From: Bifidobacterium oedipodis
Lineage (GTDB): Bacteria; Actinomycetota; Actinomycetes; Actinomycetales; Bifidobacteriaceae
Reading direction: 5' to 3'
DNA: 64,000 nucleotides
NCBI RefSeq assembly: GCF_012932425.1
Contig: NZ_JAAIII010000003.1
Coordinates: 1 to 64,000 of the forward strand
Below, piece after piece: positions 25,886 through 33,029 of the stretch (within the stretch, counting starts at the first letter, position 1; each line of letters starts with the position of its first letter). The notes under the pieces were generated by a model. It was not told the DNA's origin. It saw only the letters and a program-made list of their open reading frames with translations, and did no database searches. Position numbers and translations under genes: made by a program.

Positions 25886-27193
25886 TCAGGCTTCGACGGC
25901 CGCGGTGGACTTCGTCTGACGTTCCTCGTCGGTGCCATACTTCTTCTGCAGGGCCAGCATCACGGAACCGGCGATGAGTTCGATGACGACGACGCCCACA
26001 AAGCCCCACATGGTGGTTTTGATGACGGCGGGCACCACAAGCGCGGGGGTGACGAGGGCGAACAGACCGCAGCACAGACGGGAGAATCCGTTGATGAAAC
26101 CTTGGATAGAGGCGCGCACCTCGATAGGGAAGGATTCCTGCGTCCACACCTTGTAGAGCGCCTCGCCGGCGAACGGACCGCCGACGTTCATGATGGCGGT
26201 GGCACCGACGATCACCCACAGGTTGGTGCCGCCCAGCGAGAGCATGACCATGGCGACCAGCGTGATGGCCATGCCGACGAAGAACATCTTGTTGCGGTAT
26301 TTGCCGCCGGCGATGGAGGCGAAGGCGATGTTGAGCACCAGCGTCACGAAGTTGAGGATGATGCCCAGGCCCGTGGCAAGAGTCTGCGAGGCGTTGGCCT
26401 GCACGAACATGTAGGTTTGGAACTGACCCCAGGTGTTGGCCAGCAGGTTCCAGCCGAGGTAGAAGATCATGATGGCCAGGAAGAATCCGAGGAACATCTT
26501 CTTGTCGGAGCCGAACAGCACCTTGACGACGGATACCTTTTCGGCGGAGGCGGCGCGTCCCTTGGCCGCATCACGAGCGTCGGCCTCCTCATGGAAGCGG
26601 CGGAAGGTCGGCGAGGTCAGACGCCATAGCCATGTCACCACGGCGAACACCGCAAGGATGGCGAAGACGACGCGGCCGCCGGTCGCGCCCGACATCGTGG
26701 AGACGAGGAAGGCGCAGATGAAGGAGATGAACACGCCGACCTGCCAGAACACCTGGGTGGTGGAGACGAGACGGGCGGCCATCTGGTCGTTGGGCGCGTC
26801 ATGGGAGACGACGGTCATCGACACGGGCAGGTCGGCGCCGGAGGCGACGCCCGCGATGATCAGGCCGATAAGCAATACGGTGAAGTTGTTGGCGAAGATG
26901 CAGATGCCCGCGCCGATGGCGTAGAACAGGTTGATCCAGTTGAAGAAGGTGATGCGGCCGATTTTGTCGGCCAGATGACCGCCGAACAGGGAGCCGAAGG
27001 CGATGGCGAAGGTGAGCACGCCGGAGAGCACGCCGACTTCCGTGGTGCTCAGGCCCAGACCATTCTGCCAGACGGTGATGGTCGAGGACAGGCCGACGAT
27101 GATGCCGGAGCCGAGCATTGAGCCGATGCCGGCGGCGACGGCCAGCGGCATGTATCCGCCGAGACCTTTGTCCTGCTTTGTTGAAGTATTCAT
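25886..27193 (-). CDS. MFS sugar porter
   Basis: A 435-residue carrier with 12 membrane segments. The sugar porter signature GGHLADKIGR (TM2-3 loop) is visible, and FRRFHEEADARD lies in the central loop. It is first in the operon with the GH78 rhamnosidase and a second MFS, so it is a candidate importer of rhamnosides or rhamnose. The ATG at 27193 has AGGAAGAG upstream. Promoter-proximal dyads of the TTGAA...TTCAA type point to control by the divergent LacI protein. Confidence 0.88.
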   Translation of the reverse strand: MNTSTKQDKGLGGYMPLAVAAGIGSMLGSGIIVGLSSTITVWQNGLGLSTTEVGVLSGVLTFAIAFGSLFGGHLADKIGRITFFNWINLFYAIGAGICIFANNFTVLLIGLIIAGVASGADLPVSMTVVSHDAPNDQMAARLVSTTQVFWQVGVFISFICAFLVSTMSGATGGRVVFAILAVFAVVTWLWRLTSPTFRRFHEEADARDAAKGRAASAEKVSVVKVLFGSDKKMFLGFFLAIMIFYLGWNLLANTWGQFQTYMFVQANASQTLATGLGIILNFVTLVLNIAFASIAGGKYRNKMFFVGMAITLVAMVMLSLGGTNLWVIVGATAIMNVGGPFAGEALYKVWTQESFPIEVRASIQGFINGFSRLCCGLFALVTPALVVPAVIKTTMWGFVGVVVIELIAGSVMLALQKKYGTDEERQTKSTAAVEA

Positions 27194-27241
27194 ATCTCTT
27201 CCTTGCACCTCGTGCTTCAAGCCCACTATGGCTTGAAACGT

Positions 27242-27456
27242 GAATTGATATTTTCAATTCTCTCTTCAAGATATTCAATGGTTTTCTCATGAGATAGCCT
27301 CACGACAACACCGTTGTTATTCTTGAGTTCTCTTGGTTTCATCAGGAAAGACACATGAGCCGTCATGTGTTTCCTGCTCCTCCTTGATATCCATGAGTAT
27401 AATCCCGTATTTTGAAATATTCAAATCAAATATCACGGCGTGTTGAAAGTTTTCAA
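27242..27456. promoter_or_regulatory. LacI-type operators in the divergent promoter region
   Basis: Three dyads of one kind lie in the 343-bp gap: GAATTGA-tattt-TCAATTC (27242-27260), TTTGAA-ATA-TTCAAA (27411-27425) and TTGAAAGTTTTCAA (27443-27456). A further TTCAAGATATTCAA is at 27265-27278. They lie between the MFS-GH78-MFS operon and the lacI gene and suit a LacI repressor binding at several places with looping. The rest of the gap shows nothing else. Confidence 0.65.
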
Positions 27457-27536
27457 AACATTATCCTCGATTTCGGCGTATTGTAGGGCGTATCGAACAC
27501 CCCGCCCGCGCGGCGACGGAACAGGAGGACGCGCAT

Positions 27537-28637
27537 ATGCCAGCAACGAAGAAAGTCGGCGTATCGGACATCGCCAAGCATGCGGGAGTATCCATCGGCA
27601 CCGTATCGAACTATCTCAACTATCCCGAACGAGTCTCCGATACATTGAAAGCGAAGATCAGCGCCTCCATCGCCGAACTCGGCTATGTGCCACGCCGCGC
27701 CATGCCCGTTTCCGCCGCGTCCTCATCGCTGTCCACGCCGCTGGTCGGATACGTGATGACCGACATCGAACATTCCCTGTTCACCTCGATCTTCGAGGGG
27801 ATCCAAGAGGTGTGCGAGGACAACGGCATGCAGGTAATCGGCGTCAACGCCTTCTCCGATCTCGACCGGCAGCATGAATTGGTGCGCCTGTTCACGCAGA
27901 TGCCCGACGTGGTCGGCATCATGCTCGCCACCGTGCAGGACCCGCATGAGGACATCGCCATCGCCGAAGCCGCCGGCAAACCCATCATCCTGCTCGACCA
28001 CACCTCACCTGCGGGTCAGGACGCGGCATGCAGCGTGCAGGAGAACAATGCGGCCTGCGGACGCCTCGCCGCCGAGGAGCTCATCCACTCTGGATGCCGG
28101 CGTCTGGCGTTTGTCGCGCATTCCTTCGATTACGAGGCCATACAAGACCGATATCTCGGCATGCAACAGGCTGTGATGCGAGCTGGAGGAGACACCACGC
28201 TTATGGTGATCGATTCCGGAGGTCTGACGATCGACGACGGCATGGAAGTCGGCAAAAGGCTCGCCGTCGAAATCAACAAGGCCCGCGGCAAGACGTCATC
28301 CAACACCTCAGACGACCCCACGACCCTTCCCAACAACAGCGACTTGCCGCCGGACGGCATCGTGGCGGGCAGCGATCAGCTCGCCATCGGATTGTCTTTG
28401 GGATTGACGGACGAAGGTCTGTGCTCAATCCCCGCGGATGTCAGCGTCATCGGCACCGAGAACGCGCGCAACGAAAGCGTCGGAAACACGGCGATCACCG
28501 TCGTCGCCGCCCCGGGCGCGGATATGGGACGCAAAGCCATGATGATGATGCTCGACGAAATCAACAATCTCTCGCATATCCACGGCTCCACCATGCTCGA
28601 CCCCACGCTAATCCGACGCGCCTCCACACGGCGGTAG
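27537..28637 (+). CDS. LacI family transcriptional regulator
   Basis: A 366-residue repressor. The N-terminal HTH and hinge are VSDIAKHAGVSIGTVSNYLN (about 8-27) and PERVSDTLKAKISASIAELGYVPRR. The periplasmic-binding-like sugar domain spans about 65-360. It contains a low-complexity insert around 255-275 (KTSSNTSDDPTTLPNNSD), longer than usual. ATG follows ACAGGAGGACG. It diverges from the MFS-GH78-MFS operon with operators between, so it should release that operon when the sugar (perhaps rhamnose or a rhamnoside) is present. Confidence 0.92.
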   Translation: MPATKKVGVSDIAKHAGVSIGTVSNYLNYPERVSDTLKAKISASIAELGYVPRRAMPVSAASSSLSTPLVGYVMTDIEHSLFTSIFEGIQEVCEDNGMQVIGVNAFSDLDRQHELVRLFTQMPDVVGIMLATVQDPHEDIAIAEAAGKPIILLDHTSPAGQDAACSVQENNAACGRLAAEELIHSGCRRLAFVAHSFDYEAIQDRYLGMQQAVMRAGGDTTLMVIDSGGLTIDDGMEVGKRLAVEINKARGKTSSNTSDDPTTLPNNSDLPPDGIVAGSDQLAIGLSLGLTDEGLCSIPADVSVIGTENARNESVGNTAITVVAAPGADMGRKAMMMMLDEINNLSHIHGSTMLDPTLIRRASTRR

Positions 28638-28671
28638 CGTGCCTTCGCGCGGAATATACGGGGCATACACG

Positions 28672-28713
28672 AAGCGGCGGGCCGTCCATGTGATATGGGA
28701 CGGCCCGCCGCTT
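28672..28713. terminator. Bidirectional terminator between lacI and the oxidoreductase gene
   Basis: AAGCGGCGGGCCGTCC and GGACGGCCCGCCGCTT are a perfect 16-bp stem with a 10-nt loop, between two convergent genes. T-richness is weak, but the stem is very strong. Confidence 0.75.
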
Positions 28714-28738
28714 CTGTGCGTATGCGCCTATCGTCGAC

Positions 28739-29776
28739 CTACAGCCGGACCATCGCGCCCTCATCGGCGGCGCGCTTGATGGCGTTCAACACCTCAAGCG
28801 ACTTGATGGCGTCCTCAGGGGTGACCAGCGGCTTCGCCTCGCCATGGATCACCTCGAGGAAATGCTTGAGCTGCAGACGGTGCGGCAGGCCCTCGCGCAC
28901 GCCTTGGATCTCGCAGACGAACGGTTTGGTCCAATCGCTCACGCCGCCGTCATGGGTGAACAGCTTGAGCTGCGGCATCGACAGGGATCCCTTGGTGCCC
29001 ATGATGTGGTAGGCGTCGGTGTCGAACGGCGCGAAGAAGGGGTTTTCGCGCGAGGTCGACTCCCAGTTCCATGGGCTGGCCGCCGCGTCGGACAGGGTGA
29101 TCGAGCCAAGCGTGCCGTTGGCGAAGCGCACGTTGACCACGGCGGTGTCTTCCACTTCAAAGCCGCGCGCCTGATTGGCCGCCATGCCTTGGACGGCCAC
29201 GGGCTCGCCGAACAGGAAGCGCAGCATATCCACGTCATGCACCATGTTGACGAGAATCGGGCCGGCGCCTTTCTGGCGACGCCACGGAATATCGAAATAG
29301 CCGTCAGGCTTGTAGATGCCGTAATGCACCGATACCGCGACGATGGTGCCCAGCACGCCGGAGTCGATGATCTCCTTGGCGCGGCGCGCCTTGGGATTGT
29401 GCCGGCGATGCTGACCCACCAGCACAGGCACGCCGGATTCGCGGGCTTCGGCGGCGAAGACGCGCGCGTCGTCGAGATCGTCGCTGATGGGCTTCTCCAC
29501 TAAGGCCGGGATGCCGTGGGCAATCGCCGCGCGGGCGTTCGCCAGATGCAGGTGGTTCGGCGAGGCGATGACCACGCCGTCGAGGCCGCCGTTCTCCGCC
29601 ATCTCCTCACAGTCGGCGAACCACGGCACGCCCAGGGAATCGGCGAGCGCATGCGCTTCGTCGGTGGGGTCGGCGATGGCGGCGAGCGTGGCGTCGGGAT
29701 CGTCTTGGATGTAGCGGATATGGTCGCGGCCCATGGCGCCTGCGCCGACGACGGCGAGTTTGAGTTGTTCGGTCAT
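28739..29776 (-). CDS. Gfo/Idh/MocA family NAD(P)-dependent oxidoreductase
   Basis: 345 residues. The Rossmann fold opens with LAVVGAGAMGRDH (8-20); the EKPISDDL motif lies near residue 95 and the substrate domain follows (about 125-330). Enzymes of this family oxidise sugars, inositols or sugar acids at a secondary alcohol. ATG follows AAAGGAAAC. It is the third gene of the SDR-MFS-Gfo operon under a MerR-type promoter. With the SDR it suggests oxidative breakdown of a polyol or deoxysugar taken up by the MFS; the compound is unknown. Confidence 0.9.
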   Translation of the reverse strand: MTEQLKLAVVGAGAMGRDHIRYIQDDPDATLAAIADPTDEAHALADSLGVPWFADCEEMAENGGLDGVVIASPNHLHLANARAAIAHGIPALVEKPISDDLDDARVFAAEARESGVPVLVGQHRRHNPKARRAKEIIDSGVLGTIVAVSVHYGIYKPDGYFDIPWRRQKGAGPILVNMVHDVDMLRFLFGEPVAVQGMAANQARGFEVEDTAVVNVRFANGTLGSITLSDAAASPWNWESTSRENPFFAPFDTDAYHIMGTKGSLSMPQLKLFTHDGGVSDWTKPFVCEIQGVREGLPHRLQLKHFLEVIHGEAKPLVTPEDAIKSLEVLNAIKRAADEGAMVRL

Positions 29777-29807
29777 GATGTTTCCTTTGTGTGAGTTGGG
29801 TGGATTC

Positions 29808-31088
29808 TTAGCGACGAGGAGCGCGCATGGTGCCGGCTCGTTTGACTTTGGCGGCGAGCAGCAGCGCCACGATCAGGCCGATCACGGTGATGACGGCGGC
29901 CGCGTAGAAGGCGTTGCGATAGCCGAACGCCTCGCTGTATAGGCTGGTGGCCACGCGCGGGCCGATCCATGCGCCGAGCGCATAGCCGAGGAACATGATG
30001 CCGTAGTTGATGCCCAGATGCGTGGTGCCGAAGGTCTCGCCGGTCAGCGGCGGATAGATCACCAGCAGGGCGCCGAACGCGCAGCCCAGCACGATCACGC
30101 ATCCGATGAAGAACGGCGCTGTGGTGGCGAATGACATGGTGACCATGGCCACGGCGGTGACGACGAGCATGACGGACAGGCAGCGGAACGCGCCGAACTT
30201 GTCGTAGAAGGCACCGAACGCCAGGCGGCCCACGAAGTTGGAGAGTGTGTTGATGGAGACGACCATGGCGCCGAACGCGGCGGCGGTCATCGCGCCCACG
30301 GAGCCGACCTGCTCCTGCGCGATCGCGGAGAGCGCACCGACCAGCATGGTGCCGGCGGTGGCGGCCGCCGCATAGACGAGCAGCAGCACGTAGAAGCGCG
30401 GCGTGGACAGCATGCCTTTCCAATCGAAGCCCTCATCGCCGGTCGTTCCGGCCTGCTTGTTTTCGGTGGGAGGATTCCATCCTTTCGGCCGATAGTCGGC
30501 CGGCGCGGGCGAAACGAACAGCGCGCCCAGGGTGATGGCGGCCCAGAAGGTCACGCCGAGGATCTTCAACGCGGTCGAGACGCCGAAGGTGCTCGACAGG
30601 AAGCTCGCGATCGGCGACAGTGTGGCCGGTCCGATGGCCGCGGCGGCCAGTAGAATGCCCGAGGCTTTGCCGCGGATGTCCGGGAACCAGCGTTGCGCGG
30701 TGGTCAACGCCGGATTGTAGACCAAGCCGTTGCCCATGCCGGCGATCAGACCGTGGAAGAGGTACAGCATGGGGATGCTGCCGGCCATGCCGGTCAGGAA
30801 CCAGCCGAGACCGAAGACGAATCCGCCGATCAGCATCACCTTGCGCGGGCCGAACTTGTCGCAGATGCGCCCCGAGAAGATGCCGGTGACGGCCATCACC
30901 GTCTGGAAGATCGAGTAGGACAGGCTCACTTCCGCGGTGCTCCACCCATGCTGTTCGCTCAACGGTGTGAGGAACACGCTGAACAGGGCGATGGACGCCA
31001 CGAAGAACATGACCACGAAAGCGGCCGCCAGCACGCCGTAACGGTTGGCCTCTTTGGACGAGGCGACGGTTGCGGTTGTCGAAGACAC
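29808..31088 (-). CDS. MFS transporter, OFA (oxalate/formate antiporter-like) family
   Basis: A 426-residue 12-helix carrier. WSTAEVSLSYSIFQTVMAVTG and GRICDKFGPRKVMLIGG (TM2-3 loop) are the pattern of the OFA/monocarboxylate group; GMGNGLVYNPALTTAQRWFPDIRG is also typical. The start is GTG with AAGGAGC upstream. It sits between SDR and Gfo/Idh genes, 31 and 54 bp away, so it is one operon. It most likely moves an organic acid or sugar acid linked to the two dehydrogenases. Confidence 0.88.
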   Translation of the reverse strand: MSSTTATVASSKEANRYGVLAAAFVVMFFVASIALFSVFLTPLSEQHGWSTAEVSLSYSIFQTVMAVTGIFSGRICDKFGPRKVMLIGGFVFGLGWFLTGMAGSIPMLYLFHGLIAGMGNGLVYNPALTTAQRWFPDIRGKASGILLAAAAIGPATLSPIASFLSSTFGVSTALKILGVTFWAAITLGALFVSPAPADYRPKGWNPPTENKQAGTTGDEGFDWKGMLSTPRFYVLLLVYAAAATAGTMLVGALSAIAQEQVGSVGAMTAAAFGAMVVSINTLSNFVGRLAFGAFYDKFGAFRCLSVMLVVTAVAMVTMSFATTAPFFIGCVIVLGCAFGALLVIYPPLTGETFGTTHLGINYGIMFLGYALGAWIGPRVATSLYSEAFGYRNAFYAAAVITVIGLIVALLLAAKVKRAGTMRAPRR

Positions 31089-31142
31089 GTATTGCTCCTT
31101 GTTTATTGAACTAATGGTTGAGGATGATGTATGCCGATCCGG

Positions 31143-31997
31143 TCAGATCAGTCCGCGCTGCTTGAGCGAGTTCACGGCGAACTGGCGGCGTCCGCCCGGC
31201 TTCGGAGTCAGATCGCCCATCATGAGGTGGAAGCCGCCGTCGACGCTGATCTCGTCGCCGTTGACGAAGTCGGATTTGGGGCTGGCTAGGAAGGCCACGG
31301 CGTTGGCGATGTCCTCCACCTCGCCGATGCGGCGGGAGGCGATCAGACGTTCGCGTTCCTCGGTCACCTTCGGATCGGAGTAGAACGAGGCGGACATGGG
31401 CGTCTTCACGAAGCAGGGGCATACGCAGTTGCTGCGGATGCCGAACGGCCCCCATTCGGCGGCGATCATCTTGGACAGCATGCCCAATCCGGCCTTCGCA
31501 CAGGAGTAGGCACCGGAGAAGGTCTCCGGGGAATGCGAGGCGACCGTGGAGATGTGGACGATGCGTCCGGACTTATGCTCCAGCATCACCTTGCCGAAGG
31601 TCTGGGAGAGGATGAACGCGCCGGTAAGGTTCACATCGACCACGTCGCGCCAGTCGCCAAGCGGAAGATCCTCCAACGGCGCAAAGCGCAGGATGCCGAC
31701 CGTGTTGACCAGCACGTCCACAGTACCGAAATCGGCGACCACCTTGTCTTTGAGAATGGTGACGTCCTCGGCGTCGCTGATGTCGCAGCCGTATCCTTTG
31801 GCTTCCACCCCGTAGGTCGAGCCGATCTCGTCGGCGAACTGTCTGGTCGCCTCCTCGGACACGTCGACCATGGCCAGACGCGCCCCGGCTTTGGCCAGCT
31901 CTCCGCAGATGGCGGTGCCCATACCGCCCACCGCGCCGGTCACTACGCAGACATCGCCCGCGATGCCCAGCCAATCACGTTTCTCTTTCGCCTCCAT
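31143..31997 (-). CDS. Short-chain dehydrogenase/reductase
   Basis: A 284-residue SDR. The nucleotide-binding glycine motif is TGAVGGMG (about 18-25), the Asp of strand 2 is MVDVSEE, and the catalytic pattern is Ser (HISTVASHS) with YSCAK (Tyr and Lys). The tail after FHLMMGDLTPKPGG is longer than the minimal fold. ATG 31997 with AAGGAGG is clearly the start. It is the first gene of the SDR-MFS-Gfo operon and is read from a promoter with a 19-bp spacer typical of MerR control. Confidence 0.92.
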   Translation of the reverse strand: MEAKEKRDWLGIAGDVCVVTGAVGGMGTAICGELAKAGARLAMVDVSEEATRQFADEIGSTYGVEAKGYGCDISDAEDVTILKDKVVADFGTVDVLVNTVGILRFAPLEDLPLGDWRDVVDVNLTGAFILSQTFGKVMLEHKSGRIVHISTVASHSPETFSGAYSCAKAGLGMLSKMIAAEWGPFGIRSNCVCPCFVKTPMSASFYSDPKVTEERERLIASRRIGEVEDIANAVAFLASPKSDFVNGDEISVDGGFHLMMGDLTPKPGGRRQFAVNSLKQRGLI

Positions 31998-32056
31998 GGC
32001 AGAACCTCCTTGTATGCGAACGCCCCTTGTCGTCGTTGTTTGGGGCAACATCCGGA

Positions 32057-32087
32057 ATGCTAGACTTTGCCCCAAGGGCAAGGTCAA
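32057..32087 (-). promoter_or_regulatory. MerR-type promoter of the SDR operon
   Basis: On the minus strand TTGACC (-35, 32087-32082) and TAGCAT (-10, 32062-32057) are 19 bp apart, longer than the 17 bp optimum. The dyad TTGCCC-TTG-GGGCAA (32081-32067) fills the spacer. That is the layout of promoters switched on by MerR proteins, and the merR gene starts 11 bp away on the other strand. Confidence 0.8.
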
Positions 32088-32097
32088 GGAGGTGTGT

Positions 32098-32925
32098 GTG
32101 GCAGACGACGATGAGCTGCTGACCATCGGCGAAGTCGCCAAGTTGGATGGGGTCAGCGCCAAGGCGCTGCGGTATTACGACGCGCACGGCATTCTCAAGC
32201 CGGAAGTTGTGGATCCGCAGACCGGATACCGCTACTACTCCCCCGACCAGGTACTGGAGCTTGACGTGGTGCGCATCTGTCTGGCGACCGGCATGCCATT
32301 GGATTCGTTGGAGGACCATCGCCTACCAGACGGAACCTTGGATTGGCGCGGCGTGCTGCATGCCAGCCGTGCCCGCGTGGATGGCGAGATCGCGCGGCTA
32401 CGCAAACAACAGCTCAGTCTCAACGACTATCTGGAGGAAATCGTCCGCAAGGCGCAGACGCCCGAGGACGGCGTGGTCTCCTCTGACCTGCAACCCACTT
32501 GGCTGGCCGCCAAACCATGGCCGTATGACCAACCGTTCGCCATCAAACGGTATCTGCGCACCATGACGGCGCTGCGAGGCGCCATGCGCGAGGCCGACGC
32601 GACGCCGTTGCTGCGCCGCGGCATTCTCATCGACCATCGTCATGAACGCGCGTGGGCTTACCATCAGTTCGACCCGCAGGGCGCGCATGACGGACCTTAC
32701 CGTTTCGATGAGTCGATCACCGTGATCAATCCCGCAGGAGGGCCGGCGCAAAGCATGGCGATAGAACGCGACCGCCTTTCACAATGCTTCGACGAAGGCA
32801 TCGCCATGACGATGCGCGACGACCCCGAGCAATGGCCTCACGCCACTATGACCGAAATCTGGGGAAGCCGCGCATCGCGGGGCAGGGTGTCGATCCGCTA
32901 CACGCGGCACCGTTGCGCGGTATAG
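32098..32925 (+). CDS. MerR family transcriptional activator
   Basis: About 275 residues. The winged HTH is TIGEVAKLDGVSAKALRYYDAHGIL, followed by YRYYSPDQVLELDVVRICL and a coiled coil (about 90-120). The large C-terminal part (about 125-275) is a candidate effector-binding domain, larger than in metal sensors. The start is GTG at 32098, with AAGGAGG 5 bp before it. It diverges from the SDR operon over a 19-bp-spacer promoter that it should activate. The ligand is probably the operon's substrate. Confidence 0.88.
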   Translation: MADDDELLTIGEVAKLDGVSAKALRYYDAHGILKPEVVDPQTGYRYYSPDQVLELDVVRICLATGMPLDSLEDHRLPDGTLDWRGVLHASRARVDGEIARLRKQQLSLNDYLEEIVRKAQTPEDGVVSSDLQPTWLAAKPWPYDQPFAIKRYLRTMTALRGAMREADATPLLRRGILIDHRHERAWAYHQFDPQGAHDGPYRFDESITVINPAGGPAQSMAIERDRLSQCFDEGIAMTMRDDPEQWPHATMTEIWGSRASRGRVSIRYTRHRCAV

Positions 32926-32960
32926 ACGTTTCGGCGCGTAGACACTTGCAGTAGACGAAA

Positions 32961-33009
32961 GGGCCGCTGTTTCATCCCCACTATTGGCAGTGGGATGGAA
33001 CAGCGGCCC
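32961..33009. terminator. Bidirectional terminator between merR and GH3
   Basis: GGGCCGCTGTTtCATCCC and GGGATGgAACAGCGGCCC pair with one mismatch, extended by ACT/AGT at the loop. It serves both convergent genes. Confidence 0.8.
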
Positions 33010-33029
33010 TCAACCGACGAATCCGCGTG

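Noticed and set aside
25758..26219. 154-residue N-terminal extension of the rhamnosidase frame
   Set aside because: It overlaps the end of the MFS gene in another frame, is Arg/His-rich, and the ATG at 25757 has a good ribosome site.
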